Shown here: one piece after another, positions 28,651 to 38,261 of the stretch | How positions within the stretch are numbered: the first letter of the stretch is position 1 | Layout of the letters: each line of letters starts with the position of its first letter | Assembly: GCF_013031245.1 (NCBI RefSeq) | Contig: NZ_WPZL01000005.1 | Coordinates: 186,001 to 250,000 of the forward strand | Length of the DNA: 64,000 bases | Source of the DNA: Ruegeria lacuscaerulensis | Lineage (GTDB): Bacteria > Pseudomonadota > Alphaproteobacteria > Rhodobacterales > Rhodobacteraceae | Reading direction: 5' to 3' | Notes under the pieces: model-generated | Told to the model about the DNA's origin: nothing | The model's input: the letters and a program-made list of their open reading frames with translations, nothing else | Database searches by the model: none | Program-made: the position numbers and the translations under genes

Positions 28651-29139
28651 TCACGCGGGCTGCAGCACAAAATGCGCGGCCAGGGTTTTGTCTTTTGAAC
28701 TCGACATAATCGGCCGCAGGAACACCGTCTCGAACTCGCCGCTGTCATAGGCCAGATGCCCGTGTGGCTGACCGAAGGCAGGCACGATCTGCGGCATTTC
28801 CAGCCGGAATTTTCCATTGGCATCGGTTAAAGTGGCCCCGTGGCTTTGCGGGTCACGCTCGTGCCCTTCGGTCGTATGTGCCCAGATCTGGATGCGCTGA
28901 CCGGGCAGGGGGGCGCCGTCACCCGCACGCCGAACAGTGCCGGTCATCCAGAACCCTCCGCCACCGATACGGTCCACGATCGGTGCGCCGGGCCGATAAT
29001 TGTTAGACCCGCCTCGCATTGAAGGCGTGGGCGCAAGGCTATTAGCGCGCGCAGGCACCAGTAGTCCGGTTGCCCCTGTAGCAAGGGCCGCGCCGCCAGT
29101 GACAATCAATGAGCGACGAGAGAGAGATGCATCAGCCAT
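28651..29139 (-). CDS. Tat-exported intradiol-dioxygenase-like protein
   Basis: This 162-residue protein has a twin-arginine signal (SRRSLIV, residues 7-13, followed by a hydrophobic stretch to ARA). The ATG at 29139 has GGGGAGG upstream, which rules out the longer frame. The body follows the intradiol ring-cleavage dioxygenase beta-fold (GTVRRAGDGAPLPGQRIQIW, TLTDANGKFRLEMP). Two of the usual iron ligands are present as His126-x-His128 in GQPHGHLAYD, but the first ligand tyrosine after the WxAD-like segment is absent (WAHTTEGHE). It may have changed metal use or lost ring-cleavage activity. It is paired with the heme membrane protein. Confidence 0.7.
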   Translation of the reverse strand: MADASLSRRSLIVTGGAALATGATGLLVPARANSLAPTPSMRGGSNNYRPGAPIVDRIGGGGFWMTGTVRRAGDGAPLPGQRIQIWAHTTEGHERDPQSHGATLTDANGKFRLEMPQIVPAFGQPHGHLAYDSGEFETVFLRPIMSSSKDKTLAAHFVLQPA

Positions 29140-29330
29140 GAATACCTCCCCGAAATAGCGCAAAACCAACTCCCTGCCCAAGGGCGGAAGCATTGCTTTT
29201 TCAATGATAGCACGATTGGCTCAATTTCCGAGATTACATGCGGGTGATCCGGGTAAATTTTGAATTCTTTTGACGCCGTGTATATCGGCTGCAATCCTGA
29301 AACTCGTGTACTCGAGCCGGGAAAGCCTGA

Positions 29331-30176
29331 ATGATGATCTCCGAAAGCCCTGTCTCCTCTGACGAAATTCATGCCTTCCGGCGTGACGGAGCCGTTGTTC
29401 TACGTTCCAAGTTCTCTGCCGAGTGGCTGTCGCTGTTGCGGGATGGCATTGACGCGGATCTGGATAATCCGACCGGGAATTTTACACGCCACACCAAAGA
29501 TCCACACGCTCCGGCCTATTTCGAAGATTACTGGGCCTGGAGTAAAATTCCGCAATTCTCGGATTTTGTTCATAATTCGCCCTGCGCGCCGCTTGCAGCC
29601 CAACTTCTTGACGCGCCTTTGATCAACCTTGTCATGGACAACTGGTTCCTGCGCGAGGCCGGATCGATGTCTCGCCCGCCTTTCCATCAGGATCTCTCTT
29701 ACTTCGACTTCGAAGGTACAATGTGTGTGCTCTGGCTGCCGCTGGAGCCGGTCAGCAAGGAAAATGGCATTGCATTCGTGAAAGGCTCTCACCTTTGGGA
29801 CAAGTTGTTCATGCGGGTACGATTTGCTGACGGGCATCCCAGCTACGAACCGACCAAGGTTGCGGGTCTTACCTATCATCCGCCGCCCGATATCAATGCA
29901 GATCCAGATGCCTATGAACTGCTGCAATGGGATATGGACCTTGGCGACTGCATCTTTTTCGATATGCGCACGCTGCACGGAGGGCTTTCGTCGGTCACAC
30001 CGTCCGAAACCGTGCGCCGCTTTACCCTCAGGATGACCGCGCCGGATGGGATCATCCGGTACCGCGGTGATTGGGCCATAAACGAGCGCGCTCAGTTCGA
30101 GGCAGCGGGTTATCGCGAAGGCGACCGCATTGACGGGGCGTTTTTCCCGCAGCTTTGGCCGCGTGAAAACTCTTAG
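29331..30176 (+). CDS. Phytanoyl-CoA dioxygenase (PhyH) family protein
   Basis: This 281-residue Fe(II)/2-oxoglutarate oxygenase has metal ligands His119-x-Asp121 in PPFHQDLSYFDFEG and His216 in RTLHGGLSSV, with the 2-oxoglutarate Arg in TVRRFTLRM. It differs strongly from the PhyH protein at 16980. The substrate is unknown; the gene is followed by pirin and panE genes on the same strand but with over 100 bases between. It is divergent from the Tat protein gene. ATG 29331 and the next codon, also ATG, are both possible starts. Confidence 0.88.
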   Translation: MMISESPVSSDEIHAFRRDGAVVLRSKFSAEWLSLLRDGIDADLDNPTGNFTRHTKDPHAPAYFEDYWAWSKIPQFSDFVHNSPCAPLAAQLLDAPLINLVMDNWFLREAGSMSRPPFHQDLSYFDFEGTMCVLWLPLEPVSKENGIAFVKGSHLWDKLFMRVRFADGHPSYEPTKVAGLTYHPPPDINADPDAYELLQWDMDLGDCIFFDMRTLHGGLSSVTPSETVRRFTLRMTAPDGIIRYRGDWAINERAQFEAAGYREGDRIDGAFFPQLWPRENS

Positions 30177-30290
30177 GGTAAAAGACCCTCAACCCGCACG
30201 TTTTATGTGCGTTGTTGCAAGTTTAATAGGAGAAAATTGCCCTATATCCTGCATCAGTGAACCGAAGGCCCTGAAGAGCGGAGAATAGGT

Positions 30291-31253
30291 ATGAGCTGGA
30301 ATCCCACCCACAGCCCCGAATGTGTTTCCGAAGAGGCGGCGCTTGAGACGCTGATCATCCCCCGTGCCCGCGATTTGGGCGGTTTCGAAGTACGCCGCGC
30401 GCTGCCCTCGGTCAAACGTCAGTTGGTTGGGCCGTTCATATTCTTCGACCAGATGGGTCCTGCCGAATTCATTACAGACGGCGGTATCGACGTCCGACCG
30501 CACCCCCATATCGGCCTCGGCACAGTGACGTATCTCTATCAGGGTGAGTTTGAACATCGCGATAGCCTCGGCACTCATCAGATGATTTATCCCGGCGAGG
30601 TCAACTGGATGGTCGCAGGTCGTGGCGTGACCCACTCCGAGCGCACCAGTGATGAGACCCGCGACAAGAAACACAGCCTTTTCGGCATCCAGACCTGGAT
30701 TGCGCTGCCCGAATCGCATGAGGATATGGCCCCCGATTTCGAACACCACAAACAGGGCGCACTGCCACATATCGAAGACATTGGCGTCAGCGCACGGCTG
30801 ATCCTTGGATCGGCATATGGCGAATCCAGTCCGGTGACCATGTTGTCAGAAACTTTCTATCTCGACGTGCAACTCAACCCCGGTGCGTCCTTCCCGCTGC
30901 CTGATGACCATGAGGACCGAGGTGTCTATGTCACGCAAGGTACGGTTGAGATTGCCGGTGACACGTTCGAGGAGGGGCGCATGATGGTGTTCCGCCCCGG
31001 TGACCATCTTTCGGTCAAGGCCGGTCTATCAGGTGCGCGCCTGATGCTTTTGGGCGGAGCGACGCTGAACGGGGATCGCTATATTTGGTGGAACTTTGTG
31101 TCGTCCTCGAAGGAAAAGATCGAAGCCGCGACACGCGAATGGAAAACCGCTGACTGGACCAATGGTGCATTCCACCTGCCGCCGGGCGATGATCAGGAGT
31201 TCATTCCGATCTCGGCAGAGTTGGAACGCACGCGTCCCAGACTTGCGCGCTGA
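30291..31253 (+). CDS. Pirin family protein
   Basis: This 320-residue bicupin of the pirin family has the N-terminal segment GGFEVRRALPSVKRQLVGPF and the metal site HPHIGLGTVTYLY with a later His and Glu. Bacterial pirins include quercetinases and regulators of pyruvate metabolism; the role here is open. The ribosome site is GGAGAATAGGT. The preceding gap carries a small GCAC/GTGC hairpin, and panE follows after 66 bases. Confidence 0.9.
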   Translation: MSWNPTHSPECVSEEAALETLIIPRARDLGGFEVRRALPSVKRQLVGPFIFFDQMGPAEFITDGGIDVRPHPHIGLGTVTYLYQGEFEHRDSLGTHQMIYPGEVNWMVAGRGVTHSERTSDETRDKKHSLFGIQTWIALPESHEDMAPDFEHHKQGALPHIEDIGVSARLILGSAYGESSPVTMLSETFYLDVQLNPGASFPLPDDHEDRGVYVTQGTVEIAGDTFEEGRMMVFRPGDHLSVKAGLSGARLMLLGGATLNGDRYIWWNFVSSSKEKIEAATREWKTADWTNGAFHLPPGDDQEFIPISAELERTRPRLAR

Positions 31254-31319
31254 CTAAACGTAAGAGGGTCTTGTCCGCATCCCCGATCCCGGCAATCCTT
31301 CAATCGAAGGAGGGCCGCA

Positions 31320-32294
31320 ATGAAGATCGTGATCGCTGGTGCAGGCAGTATCGGGTGTTATTGCGGGGCTTTGCTGGCCGATGCCGGGCATGAGGTTACC
31401 CTGCTGGGTCGCTCGCGCATTTTGGACCCGATCCGAGAAAAGGGGCTGACGGTCACGGATTTCTCGGGCCTTCGTCGCCATGTTGCGGCTGCTGATCTCA
31501 CTTTGACCGAAGACGCAATTGGCCTGGCCGAGGCTGACGCGGTTATTGTGACCGTTAAGGCCAGAGCAACCGAAAGTTTGGCCTCTCAGATAGCACAGTA
31601 CACGCCAGCTTCCGTGCCCGTCCTGTCGTGGCAAAATGGCATGGATAATGCCCGTACCCTGCGCGTGGCCCTGCCGAACAACGATGTGCGCGCCGGGATG
31701 GTTCCCTTCAACGTTGTGCCCTCTCAAACGGCCAGTTTTCACCGGGCCACGTCCGGAGAAATCGTCATCCAAAGCGGTCCCGGCGGACTGGGTCAGGCAC
31801 TCAGCAGTCCTGATATGCCCGTCGTTGAAAGCGATGACATAGAGGCGGTCCAATGGGGCAAGCTGGTGATCAACCTCAACAACGCTCTGAACGCGTTGTC
31901 CGGTCTGACACTGAAAGAACAACTGCTCGATCGTAACTGGCGTCGCCTGATGGCGGACCAAATGGCCGAAGCTCTGGCCGTTCTCAAGGCGGCAGGTCAT
32001 CCGGTTGCCTCGACCACACCACTACCGGCGTGGATGACACCGCATATTCTGCGCCTGCCGACGCCGATCTTTACCCGCATCGCAGCGCGCATGCTGACCA
32101 TTGATGCCAGTGCGCGCACGTCCATGGCCTATGACCTGATGGCGGATCGTCCGACCGAGATCGACAGACTGCAAGGAGAGATCATTCGCCTGGGCGCACA
32201 GTCAGGCGTACCAACCCCTCTCTGCGCGCGGGTCCACGCTCTGATCGAACAGGGGGCAAAACCACCGCTACCACCAGATCGGGTCGCCCAGTGA
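31320..32294 (+). CDS. panE: 2-Dehydropantoate 2-reductase (ketopantoate reductase family)
   Basis: This 324-residue NADP oxidoreductase of the PanE/ApbA family begins MKIVIAGAGSIGCYCGALLA, with the GxGxxG fold. The catalytic Lys is probably in VQWGKLVINL, and the C-terminal helical domain carries TSMAYDLMADRPTEID. In the canonical role it reduces ketopantoate to pantoate for coenzyme A. The family has many paralogues with other 2-keto acid substrates, so the symbol is probable rather than sure. The ribosome site GAAGGAGGG is strong. Confidence 0.85.
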   Translation: MKIVIAGAGSIGCYCGALLADAGHEVTLLGRSRILDPIREKGLTVTDFSGLRRHVAAADLTLTEDAIGLAEADAVIVTVKARATESLASQIAQYTPASVPVLSWQNGMDNARTLRVALPNNDVRAGMVPFNVVPSQTASFHRATSGEIVIQSGPGGLGQALSSPDMPVVESDDIEAVQWGKLVINLNNALNALSGLTLKEQLLDRNWRRLMADQMAEALAVLKAAGHPVASTTPLPAWMTPHILRLPTPIFTRIAARMLTIDASARTSMAYDLMADRPTEIDRLQGEIIRLGAQSGVPTPLCARVHALIEQGAKPPLPPDRVAQ

Positions 32295-32301
32295 CCGGGG
32301 C

Positions 32302-33780
32302 TTAGTTAAAGGCGGTCAGCACCCAGAAAATCGCCCCCGACATAACTGCGGCTGCCGGTACGGTAATAACCCAGGCCGCCACAATGGTCATGAAATGCGA
32401 CCGGCGCACCAGTTTACGACGCTGATGCTCTTCGCGGGCCAGCCGCTGTTCAGCCGGGCGCCGTTGGTTCGACTGTTTCCAGCGGCGATCCGAGTGCCAT
32501 TCGCGGTAGAACCCAACGCCGAAAACCGCGCCCACTGCAATATGGGTCGAACTGACCGGCAGGCCCAGCCAACTGGCAACGATTACTGTAATCGCCGCAG
32601 ACAGCGCGACGCAGAAGGCGCGCATCGGGTTCAGCTTGGTGATCTGGCTACCCACCATCCGGATCAGTTTGGGGCCGAACAGGAACAGACCAAAGGAAAT
32701 CCCGAAGGCTCCAATAACCATAACCCAGGTTGGAATTGACACTTTTGAGGCGAAATCGCCAAACTCCGCCGCATGTACGATTGCCGCCAGCGGCCCAACC
32801 GCGTTGGCTACGTCGTTGGCACCATGGGCGAAGCTAAGAAAGGCAGCTGATACGACCAGAGGCAGCCCGAACAGCGTTTTCAGCGATTTCGTTCGATTTT
32901 CCAGCCCTTCGGACTTGCGCCGCACCCATGGCACGGTCACGGACCAGACAAGCAGACCCGAGGCGAGGCCGATCAGAAGAGCCATTTCAAGCTCGATTTT
33001 CACGATCCGCTTTAGTCCTTTGACCGCCAGGTAGGTGGCAAATGCCCCGGCCATCATTGCCACAAGAATTGGAACCCACCGCCGCGCGGCTGCAATCTTA
33101 TCGTCCTGATACTGGATTTTCGTCTTGATCAGCGCCAGAAACCCGGCTGCGATCACTCCACCCAGAACCGGTGAGATCACCCAGCTGGCCGCAATCGCGC
33201 TCATCGTGCCCCAGCTTACGGCGCTCAGACCTGCGGCAGCGATACCCGCGCCCATCACGCCACCCACAACCGAGTGTGTCGTTGACACCGGCGCGCCAAC
33301 CCATGTCGCAAGGTTGACCCACATCGCCGAAGAAATCAGGGCCGCCATCATCGCCCAGATAAACACATTGCTGTTCTGCACCGAAGCCGGATCGATAATC
33401 CCCTTGGAGATGGTCGAGACCACATCGCCACCAGCAAGCAGCGCACCCGCGCTTTCCGCAATGGCTGCAATTACGATGGCACCGCCCATGGTCAGGGCAT
33501 TGGCACCAACGGCCGGGCCCATGTTGTTGGCCACGTCGTTGGCTCCAATATTGATCGCCATATAGGCCCCAAAGGCCGCAGCGGCGACAATGATCAATCC
33601 ACCGTCCGCCTGCCCGAAAAACACTGCTGCGGACAGTCCGGCCAGGGCAATAAACGCCAGCGCAATTCCGGGAGCCAGCAAAGGGCGCGCTACATGGGCA
33701 TTCGCGTTCTCAACACGCGAAATACGGTGCAGGTCGCTGTCCAGGGCTTGCCAGCGGGATTTTACGTTCGTGTCCGACAT
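32302..33780 (-). CDS. Inorganic phosphate transporter (PiT family)
   Basis: This 492-residue membrane protein has two PiT repeats, each with the signature GANDVANNMGPAVGA or GANDVANAVGPLAAI, and about 11-12 hydrophobic segments. It should carry phosphate with H+ or Na+ at low affinity. The preferred start is ATG 33780 (MSDTNVKSRW); the open frame extends to 33837 with an unlikely N-terminal tail. Many PiT genes have a PhoU-like (DUF47) partner beside them; none is seen here. It is convergent with panE. Confidence 0.92.
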   Translation of the reverse strand: MSDTNVKSRWQALDSDLHRISRVENANAHVARPLLAPGIALAFIALAGLSAAVFFGQADGGLIIVAAAAFGAYMAINIGANDVANNMGPAVGANALTMGGAIVIAAIAESAGALLAGGDVVSTISKGIIDPASVQNSNVFIWAMMAALISSAMWVNLATWVGAPVSTTHSVVGGVMGAGIAAAGLSAVSWGTMSAIAASWVISPVLGGVIAAGFLALIKTKIQYQDDKIAAARRWVPILVAMMAGAFATYLAVKGLKRIVKIELEMALLIGLASGLLVWSVTVPWVRRKSEGLENRTKSLKTLFGLPLVVSAAFLSFAHGANDVANAVGPLAAIVHAAEFGDFASKVSIPTWVMVIGAFGISFGLFLFGPKLIRMVGSQITKLNPMRAFCVALSAAITVIVASWLGLPVSSTHIAVGAVFGVGFYREWHSDRRWKQSNQRRPAEQRLAREEHQRRKLVRRSHFMTIVAAWVITVPAAAVMSGAIFWVLTAFN

Positions 33781-33874
33781 AGGGTGTTCAGTGAGGCTGT
33801 TTTGTTTGACAGGCGCACCTATCGGCTTCCGCAGCATAAAGCAACCTGACAGCCATCAAAACTTGGTAAATTTG

Positions 33875-34333
33875 TCAGATACGCCGCAACAAGGCGCTCA
33901 ACTCGGGTTCCTGCACCCGATCAGCAGCCTCTTGGGGCGAGAACCATTGCCGCTTGCGCTGATCGGCCTCGGGGTATTGATCGGCCAATTCTTTTACATT
34001 TACGCGGTAGACGCTGGTACGAACCTGCTGGGCCGACCCGTCATCCAGTATTTTGTCATAGGTGAAATTGCCTATGGACGTTCGCTTCAGATGCTCTGCC
34101 TGCACGCCGGCCTCTTCCCAGGCTTCTTCCAATGCAGTTTCAGGGCCGTCCTTGCCGTCCATCGGCCAGCCTTTAGGGATGACCCAGCGCCCGGTATCGC
34201 GGCTGGTGATCAACAGAACCTCTTTGCCGTTGACGGTGTCACGTACGCACAGAGCTGCAAACTGCACCCGGCGAGGGCGCAGGAAAAGCGGTCGTGCGAC
34301 CTCTTCCCAGATATTTCGCATCCATTTCATCAT
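33875..34333 (-). CDS. Nudix hydrolase
   Basis: This 152-residue Nudix-fold protein has the catalytic box spanning residues 55-77. Its core LEEAWEEAGV is clear, but Lys takes the place of the first Glu of the consensus, as in the diphosphoinositol polyphosphate and diadenosine polyphosphate type. Substrates of that type are (di)nucleoside polyphosphates. I chose the start at 34333; alternatives are 34330 and 34321. It is transcribed on the same strand as hrpB upstream, with a gap of about 110 bases. Confidence 0.85.
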   Translation of the reverse strand: MMKWMRNIWEEVARPLFLRPRRVQFAALCVRDTVNGKEVLLITSRDTGRWVIPKGWPMDGKDGPETALEEAWEEAGVQAEHLKRTSIGNFTYDKILDDGSAQQVRTSVYRVNVKELADQYPEADQRKRQWFSPQEAADRVQEPELSALLRRI

Positions 34334-34490
34334 ATATCGTTCACTTGCGCGCGTGTATTCCAAGAGGTTGTGACATAACAATGAAATGCGACTACTTCAA
34401 TGTGCTTCTGCGTTGGAACATCGCGCACCATCCATCCCCCTGTGGCGGTTCAGATATTTGTCAACATCCAAACACCTGTTAAGCGGAGCA

Positions 34491-36935
34491 TTAACTGCGT
34501 CGTTTAGCTCGCAATGTCGGATCGGCCTGAGTCGGGTCTTCCGGCCAGGGATGCTTTGGGTATTGCGCTCGCATGTCCTTGCGTACGTCAGCATAAGATC
34601 CAGCCCAGAACCCCGGCAGGTCTCGCGTGATCTGGATCGGGCGTTGTGCGGGGGAAAGCAGGGTGATTTTCAGCGCTTCGCCCCCCACCACTGGGTGTTG
34701 GGTGACGCCGAACAACTCTTGCAAGCGAACCGAAATCTCGGGAACTGCGCCACCATAGTCGATCGGCACCTTGCGGCCCAGCGGAGTTTCAAACGCCCCC
34801 GGTGCGCGACGGTTCAGTTCCTGAGTTTGGGCCCAGTCCAGCCTTGCCCGCAATGCAGGCAACAGATCGAACCGCTTCCAATCATCGGCATTGCGAACGC
34901 CTGAGAGCATGGGCAGCAGCCAATCCTCCAGTGTTTCCGTCAGCCCGTCTTTCGAGAAATCCGGCAGGTCCACCCCTTCGGCCCGCACCAGTTCAACCCG
35001 TGCTGCCAGCCGTGCAGCGGCTCCATCCAGGCGCAGGCCCAGATCGCGCACCCCGTCCAGCATAGCCCGCGCGACTGCGTCATCGGGCACGTCCTTCCAG
35101 ATACGGTTATCCAGAGTGATCGACCCGAACCGTTCCTGCCGCCGGGCCTCGACCCGCCGGTCGCGTTTTGACCATTCGCAAGTCTCGGCCCATTCAATCT
35201 GGTCCGAGAACAGATCGCGGATTTCCCGCTCCGTGATCTGTACCGCCATACGCACCCGCGCCTCACGCGGGTTTCCGTCCGTATCCGTAACCACCAGATA
35301 AGGCGCTGCAGCCAGCGTGTCGTCGCTGTCAAGCGCTACGCCCTTGCCGCCAGACAGTACATAACGCGGCACGTTGCCCTTGCGGCGCTTTCCGATCCGA
35401 TCAGGATAGGCAAGCGCAGCCATTGCGGCAGGGCTCAGGTCGCCAGCCCCATTTTTCGACCGCAATCGCTTGGCCTCGGCTTTGATCCTGTCCACCGCAC
35501 CCGCATTCACCTGCCAAACCCGGTTGCGCTGAAAGGCGCGGACATCCCGCAAGGCTTCCAGACGCAGCAGCAGGTCCGTTGGAGCACCTTTCAGCGGGTC
35601 ACGTTCGGCCATCAAAGCCGCCAGCGGCGCGGCTTTGCCGCCTGCGCGCACCAGCATATGCCCGAGACGGGGATGCAAGGGCAGGGCCGCCAGAGCACGC
35701 CCGTGATCGGTAATCCTTCCCTTGGCATCCAGCGCACCCAGCATTGCCAGCAAGGCCCGTGCCTCGGCCATTGCACCCTCGGGCGGAGGGGTCAGAAAGG
35801 CCAGATCATCCGGTTCTGCGCCCCACAAGGCCAGTTCCAGCGCCAACCCGGTCAGGTCGACGGCTTCGATCTCGGCAGGGGGGTAGGCGGCTAACGCACC
35901 CTCTTCACCCTTCGACCACAGCCGGTAACACACACCCTCGGCCACACGACCAGCACGTCCCGCGCGCTGGGTGGCTTCGGCCCGCGTCACCCGTTCCGTT
36001 ACCAGCCGTGACATTCCCGAACCCGGATCAAACCGCGCCCGGCGTGCTTGCCCCATATCGACCACCACGCGGATATCAGGGATGGTCAGTGAGGTTTCGG
36101 CAATCGATGTCGCCAGCACGACCTTGCGCCCGGTCTTTACCGGAGCAATCGCCGCGCGCTGGGCGGTGAAGGGCATTGCTCCGAACAGAGGCCGCACTAC
36201 GCAATCGCTGGACAATTGCCCGACCAACGCACCTTCGGCTCGTCGGATTTCCCCTTCGCCGGGCAGGAATACCAGTATTCCGCCACCAGTCGCGCGGGTC
36301 TCGCGCTCGGCTTTGACAACAAGATCGGTCAACGCATCGAGGCGCCATGCCTGCGGTCCCAATGGGCGGTCCAGCCAGACGGTCTCAACCGGGTAGCTGC
36401 GGCCCTCAGACGTGACCAGCGGTGCGCCCATCAATCGGCCCACCGGCTCGGCGTCCAGCGTCGCGGACATTGCCAGCAGGATCAGATCATCCCGCAGGGC
36501 ACCGGTCACCTCCAGACATAGCGCCAGCCCAAGATCGGCGTTCAGAGAACGTTCGTGGAATTCATCGAAAATCACCGCGCCAACGCCGGGAAGGTCGGGC
36601 TCGGATTGCAACATTCGAGTCAGGATGCCCTCTGTTACCACCTCGATGCGGGTGGCTTTCGATACTTTCGTCTCACCGCGCATCCGATAGCCAACCGTTT
36701 CGCCCGCGCGCTGCCCAAGTGTCTCGGCCATCCTCTCGGCAGCCGCCCGTGCGGCCAGTCTGCGCGGCTCCAGCATTACGATTTTGCCGTCGCACAACCC
36801 TGCCTCGAGCATCGCCAGAGGCACCCGCGTCGTTTTCCCTGCGCCGGGCGGCGCCTGCAAAACGGCCCGCCCCGAGGCCGTCAGTACCTCCAGCAGTTCG
36901 GGAATTACGTCGTCGATGGGTAGGCGTGTCGTCAT
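34491..36935 (-). CDS. hrpB: ATP-dependent helicase HrpB
   Basis: This is an 814-residue DExH-box helicase of the HrpB family. Walker A is APPGAGKTTRVPL near 29, the DExH box is FDEFHERSLNADL near 127, and motif VI is ATQRAGRAGRVAEG. The HA2-like and HrpB C-terminal domains follow (HPWPEDP at the end is typical). The role is in RNA remodelling and is poorly defined in bacteria. I chose ATG 36935 (MTTRLPIDDVIPE) over the frame to 36980. It is divergent from meaB. Confidence 0.93.
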   Translation of the reverse strand: MTTRLPIDDVIPELLEVLTASGRAVLQAPPGAGKTTRVPLAMLEAGLCDGKIVMLEPRRLAARAAAERMAETLGQRAGETVGYRMRGETKVSKATRIEVVTEGILTRMLQSEPDLPGVGAVIFDEFHERSLNADLGLALCLEVTGALRDDLILLAMSATLDAEPVGRLMGAPLVTSEGRSYPVETVWLDRPLGPQAWRLDALTDLVVKAERETRATGGGILVFLPGEGEIRRAEGALVGQLSSDCVVRPLFGAMPFTAQRAAIAPVKTGRKVVLATSIAETSLTIPDIRVVVDMGQARRARFDPGSGMSRLVTERVTRAEATQRAGRAGRVAEGVCYRLWSKGEEGALAAYPPAEIEAVDLTGLALELALWGAEPDDLAFLTPPPEGAMAEARALLAMLGALDAKGRITDHGRALAALPLHPRLGHMLVRAGGKAAPLAALMAERDPLKGAPTDLLLRLEALRDVRAFQRNRVWQVNAGAVDRIKAEAKRLRSKNGAGDLSPAAMAALAYPDRIGKRRKGNVPRYVLSGGKGVALDSDDTLAAAPYLVVTDTDGNPREARVRMAVQITEREIRDLFSDQIEWAETCEWSKRDRRVEARRQERFGSITLDNRIWKDVPDDAVARAMLDGVRDLGLRLDGAAARLAARVELVRAEGVDLPDFSKDGLTETLEDWLLPMLSGVRNADDWKRFDLLPALRARLDWAQTQELNRRAPGAFETPLGRKVPIDYGGAVPEISVRLQELFGVTQHPVVGGEALKITLLSPAQRPIQITRDLPGFWAGSYADVRKDMRAQYPKHPWPEDPTQADPTLRAKRRS

Positions 36936-37161
36936 TTGTGCTTTATCCGCCAAGTGCTGGCAGAGGTCCAGTTCCGCCACTCGCGATCTAGCGTCACCGG
37001 GATCACCGCGCCGCCGTACTCACGGCAGTCAGGATACAGGGGACTGGCAGCAACACATGGGCGCGAATGAGAGGCGTCAGGTTAAAATCCCCGGCGGTCC
37101 GGGCTGGACAAACCCCCCTCTGGGGCGGCAATTAGACTTGCCGCAAAAGATCGGGGTCAAA

Positions 37162-38139
37162 ATGGACGTAGGCAACCTAAGTGACAAGATATTGAACGGG
37201 GACCGGCGCGCGCTGGCCCGTGCTATTACTCTAGTCGAAAGCGGCCGTGCCGATCACCGGGCGCAGGCGACCGAATTGCTGGCGCATCTGGCGAAATCAG
37301 GGCGGCAGTCCCTGCGCATTGGTCTGTCGGGTACGCCGGGCGTGGGTAAATCCACCTTCATCGAGAGCTTTGGTATGATGCTGACCGGGCAGGGGCTGCG
37401 TGTTGCGGTTCTGGCTGTCGACCCCAGTTCGACCCGATCAGGCGGGTCAATTCTGGGCGACAAAACCCGGATGGAGCGCCTGAGCCGCGAGCGGAACGCT
37501 TTTATCCGCCCCTCGCCCAGTCAAAGCCATCTGGGCGGAGTCGCCCGCCGCACCCGCGAGGCCATCGCGCTGTGCGAAGCGGCCGGGTTCGACGTGGTTC
37601 TCATCGAAACCGTGGGTGTTGGCCAGTCCGAAACTGTGGTTTCCGAGATGTCCGATCTCTTCCTACTGTTGCTGGCCCCTGCTGGCGGCGATGAATTGCA
37701 AGGCGTCAAACGCGGAATCATGGAAATGGCGGACATGATTCTGGTGAACAAGGCCGACGGTGATCTGAAGACGACCGCCACCCGCACCTGCGCCGATTAC
37801 GCGGGTGCCTTGCGCCTGCTACGCAAACGCCCGCAAGACCCCGAGGCGTTTCCTAAGGCGATGACGGTCTCGGCGGTCGAAGAACACGGTCTGGAACTGG
37901 CGTGGGACGAGATGCAGGCCCTGACCCAGTGGCGCCGCGACAACGGTTTCTGGGACGGCAACCGAGCCGCGCAGGCACAGTTTTGGTTCGAGCAGGAAGT
38001 CCGTTCGGCCCTGTTGGCGCGACTGTCCACTCCGCAAGCCCGCGCCGATATGGAGCAACTGGGCGCACAGGTCAGCACCGGTCAGCTCAGCCCGTCCGCA
38101 GCAGCAGAACATATGTTGGCATCTTTGGTTGTCGAATGA
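37162..38139 (+). CDS. meaB: Methylmalonyl-CoA mutase-associated GTPase MeaB
   Basis: This 325-residue G3E GTPase of the MeaB/ArgK type guards and loads adenosylcobalamin on methylmalonyl-CoA mutase. Walker A is GLSGTPGVGKST, followed by AVDPSSTRSGGSILGDKTRM, the ETVGVGQSE switch and the NKAD base motif. The open frame begins far upstream; the ATG at 37162 (MDVGNLSDKIL) fits the family and avoids the divergent hrpB. The mutase is not in the window. It would serve propionyl-CoA use, which ties in with the ScfR-type regulator at 60248. Confidence 0.94.
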   Translation: MDVGNLSDKILNGDRRALARAITLVESGRADHRAQATELLAHLAKSGRQSLRIGLSGTPGVGKSTFIESFGMMLTGQGLRVAVLAVDPSSTRSGGSILGDKTRMERLSRERNAFIRPSPSQSHLGGVARRTREAIALCEAAGFDVVLIETVGVGQSETVVSEMSDLFLLLLAPAGGDELQGVKRGIMEMADMILVNKADGDLKTTATRTCADYAGALRLLRKRPQDPEAFPKAMTVSAVEEHGLELAWDEMQALTQWRRDNGFWDGNRAAQAQFWFEQEVRSALLARLSTPQARADMEQLGAQVSTGQLSPSAAAEHMLASLVVE

Positions 38140-38261
38140 TTGATTGGCACCCGCTATGAGTCGCGGTTCACTCTTAGGTTGTGCCAGGGGCTGACCCGCA
38201 GGCAAAATGATGTTACGATCGGGTGTCTGGCAGTTGGCAGGATGCTCGGGAACCGTCTGAA

